This document shows positions 16,610 through 25,601 of a DNA stretch of 64,000 bases, in pieces. The notes under the pieces are model-generated. The model saw nothing but the letters and a program-made list of their open reading frames with translations, did not search any database and had not been told where the DNA came from. How positions within the stretch are numbered: the first letter of the stretch is position 1; each line of letters begins with the position of its first letter. Made by a program: the position numbers and the translations under genes. Origin of the DNA: Anaerolineales bacterium (lineage in GTDB: Bacteria; Chloroflexota; Anaerolineae; Anaerolineales; Villigracilaceae); contig JAEURJ010000023.1 in the NCBI GenBank assembly GCA_016789305.1, positions 124,001 through 188,000 of the forward strand. Direction: 5' to 3'.

Positions 16610-17632
16610 TCATAACCAGATTACTTTTTCCGTCCTTTGGGATTCATATGCAGCAAGAGCCATTTGCAACGCTTTCACACCATCCTCCAAGGTGCACACA
16701 GGATCGGACTTCCCTGCAACCACATCCATAAAATGTTTGGTTTGGGAGATGAACAGTTGATTCCGTTCAAATCCCACAGGCGGAGAAAAAGATTCCGTCA
16801 CAGGAACAGGCGAGGGATTTGAGTAGGAACCGAATGGCGCAGGCATTCTTTGAAAATGTAAAACTCCATCTGCATTGTCCCAATGAAGTGTGCCGGATGT
16901 ACCAACAATTTCCAGTTGATGCACCGGTGGTCGCTGCACATAATTCAAATGCACGCCGCCAATTGCACCATTCGAAAAACGCAGGCCCATCTCCGCAACA
17001 TCCTCCACATCGATCTCAAGGGAGGAAACATGTCCGTTGAAAGACCATAAAGATTTTATATCACCAAGCATAAAGCGTAAATAATCAAGGGCATGTGTCA
17101 AAGTCACAATCACGCCGCCGCCCAGGTCCGCACGCGCGGCATAACTTTGGCGATAATCCTCCCAAGGATGCCAGCCAGGCAGGTATTCCCCCCAACGCAC
17201 ATGCGTGGACAGAACATCACCCAGTTGTTTTGAATGAATCATTTCACGTGCCTTACCAAGAGTGGGATGATAGCGAAATTGAAAACCAACCAAAATTCTG
17301 CTGCCGCTTTTTTCAGCAACGCTCTGTAGTTTATCGACTCCATCCATTGAATGAGAAACCGGCTTCTCCAGCAGGATATGACAACCCGCCTCAGCCGCAG
17401 GGACAGCTGCCCCAAGATGCAGTGACGTTGGGTTTGCAACGATAACAGCATCTGGTTTGTGTTTCTTCAGTGCCTCCCGCATATCCATTTCAACAGGGTA
17501 ACCTGCCAGTTCATCATCAGGTAATGTTGATTTACGGGTACGCAGAAGGACAATATCCTTTTCACCCAAGGCAACCAGATTACGAAAATGTCTACGACCG
17601 ATGGAACCCAGCCCGGCAATTAGAAATTTCAT
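16610..17632 (-). CDS. Gfo/Idh/MocA-family oxidoreductase
   Basis: The 340-residue protein has the N-terminal Rossmann motif GLGSIG (7-12), the conserved ILLEKPVS segment (EKP at 89-91) and the family's C-terminal fold, with GGGVIVTLTHALDYLRFM supplying the His-Asp region. Family members use NAD(P) to oxidise or reduce sugars, inositols and UDP-sugars. It lies 7 bases after the sulfotransferase at 17.6 kb on the same strand, so the two are probably co-transcribed. A role in building an uncommon sugar for the surface glycan is inferred; Gfo/Idh enzymes also occur in Campylobacter ptm and bacillosamine-type loci. Confidence 0.88.
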   Translation of the reverse strand: MKFLIAGLGSIGRRHFRNLVALGEKDIVLLRTRKSTLPDDELAGYPVEMDMREALKKHKPDAVIVANPTSLHLGAAVPAAEAGCHILLEKPVSHSMDGVDKLQSVAEKSGSRILVGFQFRYHPTLGKAREMIHSKQLGDVLSTHVRWGEYLPGWHPWEDYRQSYAARADLGGGVIVTLTHALDYLRFMLGDIKSLWSFNGHVSSLEIDVEDVAEMGLRFSNGAIGGVHLNYVQRPPVHQLEIVGTSGTLHWDNADGVLHFQRMPAPFGSYSNPSPVPVTESFSPPVGFERNQLFISQTKHFMDVVAGKSDPVCTLEDGVKALQMALAAYESQRTEKVIWL

Positions 17633-17639
17633 TTCCTTC

Positions 17640-18668
17640 CTACCAATTCAAATCTTTCTCATATCCCCAGCGGACCAGCATCTCACCTGCAACTTCCTTG
17701 AAGATGGTTTTGTCTCTTGGGGTAAAAAGCCGGTTCCAGTTGCCAGCTTGACCTTTTGGAAGAAAAGAAGCGATTCCTTCATTTCTTTTGGCCTGCCACT
17801 CCTCATCAGGGTTCGACGAAATCTCGGCTTTGATCTTCTCTGCCAATGACTGGTCGATATTCTTCACAGCAAGAAAACCCCACAACCTGCTCATTTCTTC
17901 AAAGGGATGTGCAAGCAAATCTTCATAGCGCACACCGAGATATTGGCTGCCATACAATTTACGCGCCTCCTCCTCAGTTTCCTTCAAATTTGCAACCCAC
18001 CCACTGGCAACACGGCGGGTCACTGCCTCATTAAAGATCGAACGGGTTCCATTTGTAAACTGACTTTGATCGTTGCGAAGATCCTGAATAATGCGCTTAT
18101 CCTCTGCGCTCAAAAACTTTGACTCTTCCACCAAATTGCGAAAGCGCTCCGAGATCAAAACATCACGCCCATCACGGACGATATAAACCAGCTTTGCATC
18201 CGGATAAACAGCATACATATCGCGTACTGCCTGACCATGAATTGTGGACGAAGGACTCTTATCACCAACGATCATTTTCCCTTCGCGGGCAGCATCACGC
18301 TCCAAAATGAAATCCGCCGCTGAACGCAACACAAGCGGGGATAAATCATGACCCTGATTCCAACGGTTGGATTTGCGTGTCAGCCACTCTTCAGCTTCCG
18401 GTGTATTCACCAGTGATTTGAGCAATGGCTGGCGCGTGAAAAAATGCGCCTGATAATTGCAATGTACTTCGGGATGTAAACGCATTAACCGCATAAGCAG
18501 CGTCGTCCCGGAACGGGCATGCCCGAAGATAAAGAACTTCTCGCGCGGGAAAAATTGTTTAATCTCCACGACCTCTTCAGGCGTAATACCAGGAATAAGG
18601 CTGCGCTTGTTGTTTTTAGGACCGCCTTTGATCAGGATACGAGCAGCGGATTTAAAGCGAGAGAACAT
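17640..18668 (-). CDS. Sulfotransferase family protein
   Basis: The product is about 342 residues when read from ATG 18668; a TTG three codons earlier sits too close to the GGAG site. It has the 5'-phosphosulfate loop IFGHARSGTTLLMRLMRLHP near residue 50 and the 3'-phosphate motif YIVRDGRDVLIS near 165-176, followed by VRYEDLLAHP, typical of the Sulfotransfer_1/3 type. The C-terminus (GNWNRLFTPRDKTIFKEVAGEML) parallels that of the 9.2-kb sulfotransferase, so both end alike (KEVAGxxLxRxGYEK). It differs in loop sequence from the other two, pointing to a different acceptor. It is followed 7 bases later by the Gfo/Idh gene. Confidence 0.88.
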   Translation of the reverse strand: MFSRFKSAARILIKGGPKNNKRSLIPGITPEEVVEIKQFFPREKFFIFGHARSGTTLLMRLMRLHPEVHCNYQAHFFTRQPLLKSLVNTPEAEEWLTRKSNRWNQGHDLSPLVLRSAADFILERDAAREGKMIVGDKSPSSTIHGQAVRDMYAVYPDAKLVYIVRDGRDVLISERFRNLVEESKFLSAEDKRIIQDLRNDQSQFTNGTRSIFNEAVTRRVASGWVANLKETEEEARKLYGSQYLGVRYEDLLAHPFEEMSRLWGFLAVKNIDQSLAEKIKAEISSNPDEEWQAKRNEGIASFLPKGQAGNWNRLFTPRDKTIFKEVAGEMLVRWGYEKDLNW

Positions 18669-18693
18669 TAATATCAAATCTCCAAATTCTGTT

Positions 18694-19146
18694 TCATCTC
18701 TTCCAATTTAACATCACCAGGCCAACCAAACAAATCAAAATTCCTGCTATATTGATCCACGTGACCTTATCCTTGAAAAAAAGAATGGCCACGGGGACCA
18801 GAATCAACGAAGCTACAACATTTACCAGAACTGCCGCAATTCCAAGGTTCCAACCCGCGCGATAGGTTAGCAGGAAGCCAAATTCGATTCCTACAATGGC
18901 AATGGCGAGCAGAAAGCTGGACCAGTTGAGCTGCTTCAACTCGAAGACGAGTCCATTTTCGGCGGGGAAAAGAAGCGTCATGATCATTGTCACCACCAAT
19001 GCCACTGCATACGTCACCACCAGGGAGATGGCAAAATTAATATTTGATGGGACACTTTTTGCGCTAAAGTGATACAACGCGCTGGAGCAAATTGCCAGGG
19101 TAATGGAAAAATAGAATAGGAACATTGGCCTGATTTGGATGGGCAT
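18694..19146 (-). CDS. Small EamA/DMT-type membrane protein
   Basis: The 150-residue protein has about five membrane helices and ends with VASLILVPVAILFFKDKVTW followed by INIAGILICLVGLVMLNW, the closing signature of a single EamA (drug/metabolite transporter) repeat. Half-size proteins of this type work as dimers; some relatives carry undecaprenyl-phosphate-aminoarabinose (ArnE/ArnF). It lies 25 bases upstream of the sulfotransferase gene on the same strand, so it could move a small sugar or lipid-linked intermediate, but the substrate is unknown. Confidence 0.75.
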   Translation of the reverse strand: MPIQIRPMFLFYFSITLAICSSALYHFSAKSVPSNINFAISLVVTYAVALVVTMIMTLLFPAENGLVFELKQLNWSSFLLAIAIVGIEFGFLLTYRAGWNLGIAAVLVNVVASLILVPVAILFFKDKVTWINIAGILICLVGLVMLNWKR

Positions 19147-19165
19147 TTAAATTTACCGGATGAGT

Positions 19166-19771
19166 TTATTGGAGTACGATCACTTCTGCATTAATGGAAA
19201 CCGGAACGGTTTTTGTAGTATCGGTAAGACACAATGGCTTAGGGGTCTTTGCATTGGAGGTCGGGTCGGTAATATACGCGTATCCCCAATAACAAGCAGC
19301 CAACACACTTACGACTGGCTGATCATACCTGCCAAGCCTGAAAAAATAAGTTGCGCATTCGCCCTGGGCATTCTGATTTTCCATGCCAAGATTTAAATCA
19401 ACCAATCCTTTGGAGTTATTTACCAATTTGATTTGAACCAGGGTGCCTTTCGGTTTAAGGGGCGGGGGCTCGTAACATGGATTATTCGTTGGAGCAGCAC
19501 CAATGGCGGACCCACTAGTGGGCTGGATCGGCGGCAGTGTTGGAAGTGGAATTGGAGTGAACGTGGGTTGAGGGGTGAAAGTTTCTGTTGGAGGGAATGT
19601 TGCAGTCGCCGTTGGAATTGCAGCCTGCGTGGCTGTCAATGCGAGCCAGGCATTCGCCACAGCTGTATTGGCGAGGTCGCCAGCGCTCAAGGTCGGCTCC
19701 GGAGCAGGTCCACAGGCAGACAATATTACGCTGATCAAAACAAAAATTGTAAAATGAACTTTTAGTCTCAT
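19166..19771 (-). CDS. Lipoprotein with Thr/Pro-rich stalk, unknown function
   Basis: The 201-residue protein has a lipoprotein signal peptide with lipobox ILSAC (Cys at about 20). A stalk rich in Thr and Pro follows (about 50-95, for example ATFPPTETFTPQPTFTP), then a compact C-terminal domain with four Cys that has no family I recognise. The start is backed by TAAGGAG seven bases before the ATG. Such Thr/Pro stalks are common in Anaerolineae secreted proteins. It is the first leftward gene before the EamA-like gene, after a 238-base divergent gap. It is expected on the outer face of the cell membrane. Confidence 0.75.
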   Translation of the reverse strand: MRLKVHFTIFVLISVILSACGPAPEPTLSAGDLANTAVANAWLALTATQAAIPTATATFPPTETFTPQPTFTPIPLPTLPPIQPTSGSAIGAAPTNNPCYEPPPLKPKGTLVQIKLVNNSKGLVDLNLGMENQNAQGECATYFFRLGRYDQPVVSVLAACYWGYAYITDPTSNAKTPKPLCLTDTTKTVPVSINAEVIVLQ

Positions 19772-19841
19772 TTTTTCTCCTTACAGATATTTTTACCACA
19801 AAGCCTGTACAAGTATGCTGGAATTATCAGGATTTCGCGTG

Positions 19842-19850
19842 TGTTATACT
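19842..19850 (+). promoter_or_regulatory. Possible extended -10 promoter for the GT-C gene at 20010
   Basis: TGTTATACT matches an extended -10 element (TGnTATACT); no convincing -35 is visible. It would leave a leader of about 155 bases before the ATG at 20010. The rest of the 19772-20009 divergent gap shows nothing recognisable beyond the lipoprotein ribosome-binding site. Confidence 0.35.
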
Positions 19851-20009
19851 CTCAAAATCAGTTCAAATATTCCACTTTTTTAAAACATCCCGGGCCAGAT
19901 TACAACAAACAAAACTTTCACCAAATTACGAACTCACGGGGACGTCAGACCCGCCTCCAAATATACTTCAAAGCAGAAAAGTCACAGAGCTCAAACACAA
20001 GGCCTTCAA

Positions 20010-21575
20010 ATGTTCAAAAGCAACTTCAATTCCCTATTTCAATCTCTAAAAACGGAAAACGGTTTTACAGGCATCCTTTGTCTCCTCAGTATTTTAATTG
20101 CCTTTTTTGCAACTTTTGCCTTTCAAAGCAAGGTTGTGGGTTTGGAAGGCGGATATGACGACTTGCAACCCAATCATCATGGCTGGGTGACTGCAAACAC
20201 ATTGGCAATCATCAGCAAGGCCACCCCGCAAAATTATTTCGTGGGGTATGCACTCGTCTCAAAGGACGATCAGGATAACTTTCATTACGAGTATTTTGAC
20301 CGATACCCGGTATTCTTTAGCGCCATATTCAATCGGCTATTGTCTTTGAGTGACACTCTGGTTGACAAGCTGCATCTCGCCAGACAGGTAATGAATGTTA
20401 TTTTCCTGGGCACGTTCGTTCTTGCCTACCTGATCGTGGACAAATTGATCGGAAGCAAGCCTTTGGCACTTGCCATAACACTGCTGGCATTTTCCAATCC
20501 ATACCTGCTTTGGTACAAGGATATGGTGCATTTCGATCAACCGGCTTTGTTTGGTTTTCTGCTTCTTATTTATGGACTTGCCCTGTACAAACTGGATGGA
20601 GTAAAGATCCTCTTATATGTGTCAACTTTCGTCGCAATAGGTCTGGGACGGGGATACGCATCCTATTCCATCTTGATTTTGTGGCTGGCATTTGAATCAC
20701 TTTCGATACTCAAAGCCAGAGGGATAGAAGTCAAGGAAAAATTCCGACAGCTGGTTAAGCATCCCGCATTTTTGCTTCTCATTACAGCAATTATTTGGGG
20801 CGGGAGTCTCCTGACCTACAACGTAATTATTGAAGCCCACACAAGGGACGTATCCATTGTACAAACCAGCATTCTACAAAGCGCGAGATACCGATTATCC
20901 CTAAATCCAAAATTCAACCAGGAAAATGAAGATGTCATTAATTTCCCCAGTTTCGTGGAGAGCCAGGTAAATGGAATCATTCAATGGTCGTTCCCTGTAC
21001 GCGAATTAACATTGGGATATTCATGGAATTTTCTGATCCTTGGAATCATGCTTTTCGCCATTGGGTTTGTCATTTCGAGGCAGACAACGGAAAGAAGAAT
21101 AATTTATCTAATCCTGACATTGTCCGGTTTTATCTGGCTTTTCCCGCTCAGGAACCTGGCCGCATTTCACGATTACACCGCCATGTATTACATTGGCATA
21201 CCGATCGTATTTTTTATGGCGGTATTTTCCGCGTTTAGATCCTCAAAAATAATTTCAACACTTTTGTTAATTGCCGGGCTGGGTATTTACGTTTCCACAA
21301 TTGTCCAGGTACGAGACTGGCATGAAAACACTGCGGGGCGGGCTGATGAATATGTCTATGACTTCGACCGTATTCTGGAGAAAATTGACGGAACAGGGAA
21401 TAAAGTGAATATGGCGGAAGTGATCCCCTACGGTCCGTTCCCTCCGGGATTTTTCCTGAGTGAGCAATATCTCTCCTCAAAAACCGCTGCGGACTATGTT
21501 GTTTCCAGAAACAGGAATTACCTGCCAGACAACCTGACACCGGAAAACACGATTATATTTCTATTCAAAAAGTAG
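20010..21575 (+). CDS. GT-C-type membrane protein
   Basis: The 521-residue protein has about ten or more membrane helices. In the first extracytoplasmic loop is GGYDDLQPNHHGWVTA (about 47-62), an acidic pair placed as in PMT/ArnT-like GT-C enzymes, followed by a long loop with FDRYPVFFSAIF. The C-terminal soluble part ends in NTIIFLFKK. It is the only rightward gene within the 4-44 kb leftward array and has its own terminator, so it is a separate transcription unit. A lipid-linked sugar transferase is likely; donor and acceptor are unknown. Confidence 0.65.
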   Translation: MFKSNFNSLFQSLKTENGFTGILCLLSILIAFFATFAFQSKVVGLEGGYDDLQPNHHGWVTANTLAIISKATPQNYFVGYALVSKDDQDNFHYEYFDRYPVFFSAIFNRLLSLSDTLVDKLHLARQVMNVIFLGTFVLAYLIVDKLIGSKPLALAITLLAFSNPYLLWYKDMVHFDQPALFGFLLLIYGLALYKLDGVKILLYVSTFVAIGLGRGYASYSILILWLAFESLSILKARGIEVKEKFRQLVKHPAFLLLITAIIWGGSLLTYNVIIEAHTRDVSIVQTSILQSARYRLSLNPKFNQENEDVINFPSFVESQVNGIIQWSFPVRELTLGYSWNFLILGIMLFAIGFVISRQTTERRIIYLILTLSGFIWLFPLRNLAAFHDYTAMYYIGIPIVFFMAVFSAFRSSKIISTLLLIAGLGIYVSTIVQVRDWHENTAGRADEYVYDFDRILEKIDGTGNKVNMAEVIPYGPFPPGFFLSEQYLSSKTAADYVVSRNRNYLPDNLTPENTIIFLFKK

Positions 21576-21597
21576 ACAGCTTCATTGTATGGCTGAA

Positions 21598-21637
21598 AAC
21601 AAATCGCCTTCGTCCATGATGACGAAGGCGATTTGTT
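21598..21637. terminator. Bidirectional terminator
   Basis: A perfect 17-bp stem (AACAAATCGCCTTCGTC at 21598-21614 pairing with 21621-21637) with a 6-base loop sits between the converging genes ending at 21575 (+) and 21644 (-). Confidence 0.85.
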
Positions 21638-21643
21638 GGAAAA

Positions 21644-23089
21644 TCAAGCTTTCAGTATCTGCAAAATAAACTCCGCTGTTCTTTTGCCAGATGTGCCATC
21701 GGTAAACGTGATTTCATTTTCAATAAACTTCCTGCGTTCGGCATAATCGAGGGTGGGATTTTTCAAATACGCATTCAGTGTGGCACGCAGCTCATTCTCG
21801 TTGGATGCGACGCGCCCCGCCTTCGCTTCGCGGAAACGTTTATGCGTGGGCCAGTCACCAATCTCTTTCAGCGAGAGCGAAAATTTCTTTGGTTTGTTCC
21901 ACCCGCCTGGGACGTCGATCGTTGCGGCGATCATAGGGGTATCGTGGACAGCGGTCTCGACCAGCATCGTTGAGTAAACGGTAACCACCACATCGGAGTA
22001 CGCCATCATTGACGACTTCTCGTCCATGTCTTCGCCGCCGTAATAGCCGAGTGATCCGCCCAGCGCAACAGGTTGGACAACATGCACGTTGGAATATTTC
22101 TTTTCCAACTCAAAAACTTGCGCGCGTTCGTCCGCAAAGATCTTCGGCTTGTCTTGAAAATGACTGGGATGCAAGCGGATCAACAACTGCGAAGGCTCTG
22201 CCAATGAATCAGATGAAACCAATTTTGCCAGCGCTTCGATATTCGGGAAGTTCGGCGCAAAGTGGACAAAACTGCTGGCGTACGAGATCAACTTACGTTT
22301 CGGATCAAGCCCGTGCAGTTTGAAATACTCATCACGTGGCATGAGCCATTGCTTGCGGAAATATCCATCATAGGATGGGATGCCACCGATGTGTACATGC
22401 TCGGGGTTCCAATCCGAACCTTTGACGAGTTCTTCTTTTTGCAATTCAGACCAACAGGTCGCCCACTGCACGTCTGCGCCTGAGATGTTGTAACTCGATG
22501 AATTGTCCCAGCCGACAATGACGGTCATGTTGGGGATTCCGCGTCGGGCGGATTCGCGAAGGAGGTAGCGGTCCATGCGCCAGCCGGGGGTTGAGGCGAT
22601 GACCATGTCAGGGTTGTATTTTTCAAATAGATTAGTGTACAGGCCCGGGGTAGGCGTGAAGCGGTCTTGCATCCGCACCAAAAGTTTGCGGGCGAAGGAA
22701 AAATTCCGCAGGAGGAGAATCATCAGCGCGGACGGAATCCAAATACCCAAACGGAATTTCCAGCCGTTCTCCGCCCAGACTTCCCAGATGTGGCTGTCCA
22801 TGGCTTCGGTGTTGATGCGGCACGAACCGCCGACGCGGCGCAGGTAGCCGAGCAGCCACTGCCAGCGCGGACTGACTTTGCGGGCGTAGTCGTTGGCTTG
22901 TTTGAGTCGCAAACCCTCGAAGGTTAAGCCAGGTCTTGCAAAGCGCTGCGATATTTTTTCTTTGGTGTCATCGTCGGTGAGGACGACGACTTCAACGCCC
23001 GCGGCAAGCAGGGTCGGGACGACGTCGCTTTGCAGGAAGTAGATGATTGCCATGCCGTGGTCGGCGGAGATGAAGATACGTTTGGTCAT
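21644..23089 (-). CDS. Capsule-type GT-B-like protein
   Basis: The 481-residue protein begins MTKRIFISADHG with a following AIIYFLQSD and VEVVVLTDDD, the start of a GT-B N-domain. Later come LIRLHPSHFQDKP and YSDVVVTVYSTMLVETAVHD, then PMIAATIDV, the order seen in capsule-synthesis and CDP-glycerol-transferase-like C-domains (compare SKFVMVYNSTIGLEAS in the 4.0-kb protein). No membrane helix is obvious. It probably transfers a glycosyl or phospho-sugar unit in the cytoplasm. It starts a gap of about 50 bases after the small membrane protein at 23.1 kb and ends at a shared terminator. Confidence 0.65.
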   Translation of the reverse strand: MTKRIFISADHGMAIIYFLQSDVVPTLLAAGVEVVVLTDDDTKEKISQRFARPGLTFEGLRLKQANDYARKVSPRWQWLLGYLRRVGGSCRINTEAMDSHIWEVWAENGWKFRLGIWIPSALMILLLRNFSFARKLLVRMQDRFTPTPGLYTNLFEKYNPDMVIASTPGWRMDRYLLRESARRGIPNMTVIVGWDNSSSYNISGADVQWATCWSELQKEELVKGSDWNPEHVHIGGIPSYDGYFRKQWLMPRDEYFKLHGLDPKRKLISYASSFVHFAPNFPNIEALAKLVSSDSLAEPSQLLIRLHPSHFQDKPKIFADERAQVFELEKKYSNVHVVQPVALGGSLGYYGGEDMDEKSSMMAYSDVVVTVYSTMLVETAVHDTPMIAATIDVPGGWNKPKKFSLSLKEIGDWPTHKRFREAKAGRVASNENELRATLNAYLKNPTLDYAERRKFIENEITFTDGTSGKRTAEFILQILKA

Positions 23090-23139
23090 GAGTCCTTTGA
23101 ATGAAACCAGCTTTATCGAAGCTAGGAATTAGCTGTTGA

Positions 23140-23604
23140 TTAATAAACTAAATTCTGAGCAGCAAGATGTTTTCTAACAATAACAAGTCCACTAACAGTG
23201 TACAGGAAAGGAAATATCAAAATAAAGAAGAACCACACATATAGCTGCGTATAAAAATAAGGCTCAGGGAAAGGATTTGGCAGCACAAACACAACAAGGA
23301 GGCTCAGCCATCGAACAACATCACCAACAAAGAATAAAGTAATTGATCTATCTTTTTTCAATAAATCCCAAAAGTGGTATCCAAGAAATAGTATTAAAAA
23401 GAAATCCGGGGAAAATATCAAGAAGCCATAAGTGCTATGAAGGCTGACGAACAAATTCAACAAGACGAAAATAACTGGAAACAAAAAAGACTTTAGTGAT
23501 AAAAGTCCAACGCACCGACCAATGTTATCTTTTCCATATTGAACCAAAATGAATAGACTAACAAGAAAAGCAAATGAAAACAAAAACAATACTATTACTT
23601 CCAT
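23140..23604 (-). CDS. Small multi-span membrane protein, unknown
   Basis: Read from ATG 23604 (a TTG eight codons earlier overlaps the neighbour) this gives 154 residues with about five hydrophobic helices and very few polar residues (for example FLFPVIFVLLNLFVSLH). I do not recognise a family. Its base composition is AT-richer than the genes on both sides, like the block after 45.7 kb. It lies 8 bases after the GT2 gene on the same strand, so it is likely translated from the same message. It might assist a membrane step of glycan assembly, but nothing in the sequence shows that. Confidence 0.6.
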   Translation of the reverse strand: MEVIVLFLFSFAFLVSLFILVQYGKDNIGRCVGLLSLKSFLFPVIFVLLNLFVSLHSTYGFLIFSPDFFLILFLGYHFWDLLKKDRSITLFFVGDVVRWLSLLVVFVLPNPFPEPYFYTQLYVWFFFILIFPFLYTVSGLVIVRKHLAAQNLVY

Positions 23605-23612
23605 TGAATTTC

Positions 23613-24560
23613 TTATGAATAATACCAACCAAAAATCTTGTTATACACAGCCAGCAAAATCTTCTTGATAATTCCAATTTCCAACACACGCTTCCCAAAA
23701 CCTGCTTTCTTCTTTCCTCTTTCTTTTCCCAACTCTCCGCGCAAATACCCCAACGTATTGGACATATTCATCGCCAGCGGGTCAGAGACCATCAGCCGCA
23801 ACAAGCCTGCATCGTTCATGCGCTTATCCAACTGGCGGACTTGTCCCATCGGCTTGTCCATGTCAAAGGGCAGGAACTGCTGAAGTGTGGATTTGTATGC
23901 TGTGAACTGCCAATGCGATGCGCCAGCGAGCGCAGTCACGCCTTTGTATTGGATGCGCCAGTCTTTTGTCTCTGCATATACTTTTTTATTTTCCTCTTCA
24001 GTTTGCCCCAATGAAAGATTGAATTCTAAAAATGTTTCCCACGGGATGAATTGACCTTCATCCAATGCGGCATTCCCTTTTGCCCATCTCAAAGTACCTT
24101 CGTAAAACTCCGGCGGCGTGCGGAATGGACGCGCGGTCACCATACCAACGTTTGGAAAAGTTTCGAGAATTTCAACAGAACGAGAAAGCCATTTCGGGGA
24201 GAATAAAACGTCTGCATCGGTGTAAGCGATGATCTCTCCTGGCGCACCCGCCAGCATCACGTTCCATGCGCCACCTTTGCCCATGTTTTTCTCGGAGAGA
24301 ATCAAATATTGAATCCGCCCCTCTTCTTTTTCATTGACAAGATATTCACGCACTTCTTCGCATGATCCATTGTCAAAGACCATCAGGTCGAACGGCAATC
24401 CTGCATCCTTGCGCATCGACTCAAGCGAAACTTTCAACACATCAAGAGTCTCGGCATAAAATCCGCTTATGAACGGGATGTAATTGAGCAAAGCAACAGT
24501 AATTCGTTCCGGCTTGGCAACATCTTTTACGAACTTGGCGGGGTTTTGACCTTTACGCAT
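23613..24560 (-). CDS. Family 2-type glycosyltransferase
   Basis: The 315-residue protein has a GT-A fold start (ITVALLNYIPFISGFY, then SLESMRKDAGLPFDLMVFDN), GKGGAWNVMLAGAPGEIIAY and the metal-binding acidic motif TDADVLF (about 118-124). It is shaped like GT2 enzymes that use nucleotide-activated sugars in the cytoplasm. The middle region has EDWRIQYKGVTALAGASHW-like text with a conserved aromatic patch that may bind the acceptor. It is separated from the next upstream gene by the inverted repeat at 24572-24620. Linkage and sugar are unknown. Confidence 0.78.
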   Translation of the reverse strand: MRKGQNPAKFVKDVAKPERITVALLNYIPFISGFYAETLDVLKVSLESMRKDAGLPFDLMVFDNGSCEEVREYLVNEKEEGRIQYLILSEKNMGKGGAWNVMLAGAPGEIIAYTDADVLFSPKWLSRSVEILETFPNVGMVTARPFRTPPEFYEGTLRWAKGNAALDEGQFIPWETFLEFNLSLGQTEEENKKVYAETKDWRIQYKGVTALAGASHWQFTAYKSTLQQFLPFDMDKPMGQVRQLDKRMNDAGLLRLMVSDPLAMNMSNTLGYLRGELGKERGKKKAGFGKRVLEIGIIKKILLAVYNKIFGWYYS

Positions 24561-24571
24561 ATCAGTTACAG

Positions 24572-24620
24572 GTTTGAATGTTGAAAGGTTCCAAGGTTCT
24601 CAACTTTTCAACATTCAAAC
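24572..24620. repeat. Intergenic inverted repeat
   Basis: Arms of 19 bp (GTTTGAATGTTGAAAGGTT at 24572-24590 and AACTTTTCAACATTCAAAC at 24602-24620) match at 18 positions and flank an 11-base loop. The TTTGAA/TTCAAA words relate it to the repeats at 5275, 25566 and 29119. It fills the 76-base gap between two leftward genes and may also work as a weak terminator. Confidence 0.7.
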
Positions 24621-24636
24621 TTTTCAACCTTTCAAC

Positions 24637-25542
24637 TCATTTGAATAATTTCTGAAATCGCTTCTTCCATCGCTTCGGGCGTGCGATGTTCTCAATGGCA
24701 TCCTCAGGCAAAAAGAAAAACATAGCACGCAGAAACAATTCAACCTTACGCATGAAGCGCAGTGATGTCATCTTCGGGCGGGCAAGTTTACCATCCGCAA
24801 GTCGATGCGTTGCATCCAGAATCGTGTAGCGGATATTGGCTTGTCCGCCGGCGAGGCGAATATTTTCATTCGTCTCCGGGTGTTCGTAATGCGACTTCCC
24901 ACCAGGCAGATGGCTGTAATCATGGTTCTGATGCACGATCATCACCGACGGCGTGCAATCGATCACGGGCCAATTTTCTTTTCGCGCCTTGTAGATCATC
25001 CAATTATCCCAGCCTGCGCGACCGATGGTGAAATTGGGAATATCTTCATAACAGGATTTTGGGAAGAGGAAAAAATCGCTTCCCGCCGGACGGTGAAGCT
25101 GATTCTGTTTTCTGACAGATTCATGCAACCGAGACTCCCACCCTTCGGCGAAGTCAATTGCAGTTGCGACGTCGTAATCCCAACGCTGACTGAGCAGAAC
25201 GAATTCGTCACGCAACATGCGTGACCTACTTGCGGCCTCGACAAAATCTTGCATCAAAATCATATCTGCATTAATAATGCAAAGCAATTCACTATTTGAA
25301 TTTTCTCTCGCCAACTGAAACATGGACGAGATCAACGGCACGCCTGAGTCATTGCGCTCCACATGCGGGACATGCTTCACGCCGAGCTCTTTGGCTGCTT
25401 CGGCAAGTCCTGTCTCTTCGCCAAGCAAAATGACCTCGACATCCGGAAGCAGGGTCCACGACTTGATCGCATTACGCTGGATCATCGCAATGTGTGGATC
25501 GGTGAAAGGCTTGGGGGCGGAGAATAAAGTAATTAATGGCAT
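24637..25542 (-). CDS. Glycosyltransferase-like protein (GT-A type, unassigned)
   Basis: Read from ATG 25542 (TTG 25557 is a poorer start), the 301-residue product begins MPLITLFSAPKPF. It has LCIINADMILMQDF, where NADM sits where a GT-A DXD-like motif is expected, and a later FTIGRAGWDNWMIYKAR segment. This pattern occurs in uncharacterised proteins of polysaccharide loci that look like family 2 glycosyltransferases without a perfect DXD. There is no signal peptide. Its neighbours are an SpsF-like cytidylyltransferase upstream and a GT2 downstream, all leftward. I would call it a probable glycosyltransferase only. Confidence 0.6.
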   Translation of the reverse strand: MPLITLFSAPKPFTDPHIAMIQRNAIKSWTLLPDVEVILLGEETGLAEAAKELGVKHVPHVERNDSGVPLISSMFQLARENSNSELLCIINADMILMQDFVEAASRSRMLRDEFVLLSQRWDYDVATAIDFAEGWESRLHESVRKQNQLHRPAGSDFFLFPKSCYEDIPNFTIGRAGWDNWMIYKARKENWPVIDCTPSVMIVHQNHDYSHLPGGKSHYEHPETNENIRLAGGQANIRYTILDATHRLADGKLARPKMTSLRFMRKVELFLRAMFFFLPEDAIENIARPKRWKKRFQKLFK

Positions 25543-25565
25543 GGAAATAGATTTCAAGTTGACAG

Positions 25566-25601
25566 GTTGAAACGTTTGAACGTCCTAACTAACGTTTCAA
25601 C
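25566..25601. repeat. Inverted repeat across a stop codon
   Basis: Perfect 11-bp arms GTTGAAACGTT (25566-25576) and AACGTTTCAAC (25591-25601) surround a 14-base loop containing TGAACGT. The right arm supplies the last codons and stop (25589-25591) of the SpsF-like gene. The words AAACGTTTGAACGT link it to the in-frame repeats at 5275 and 29119. Confidence 0.7.
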
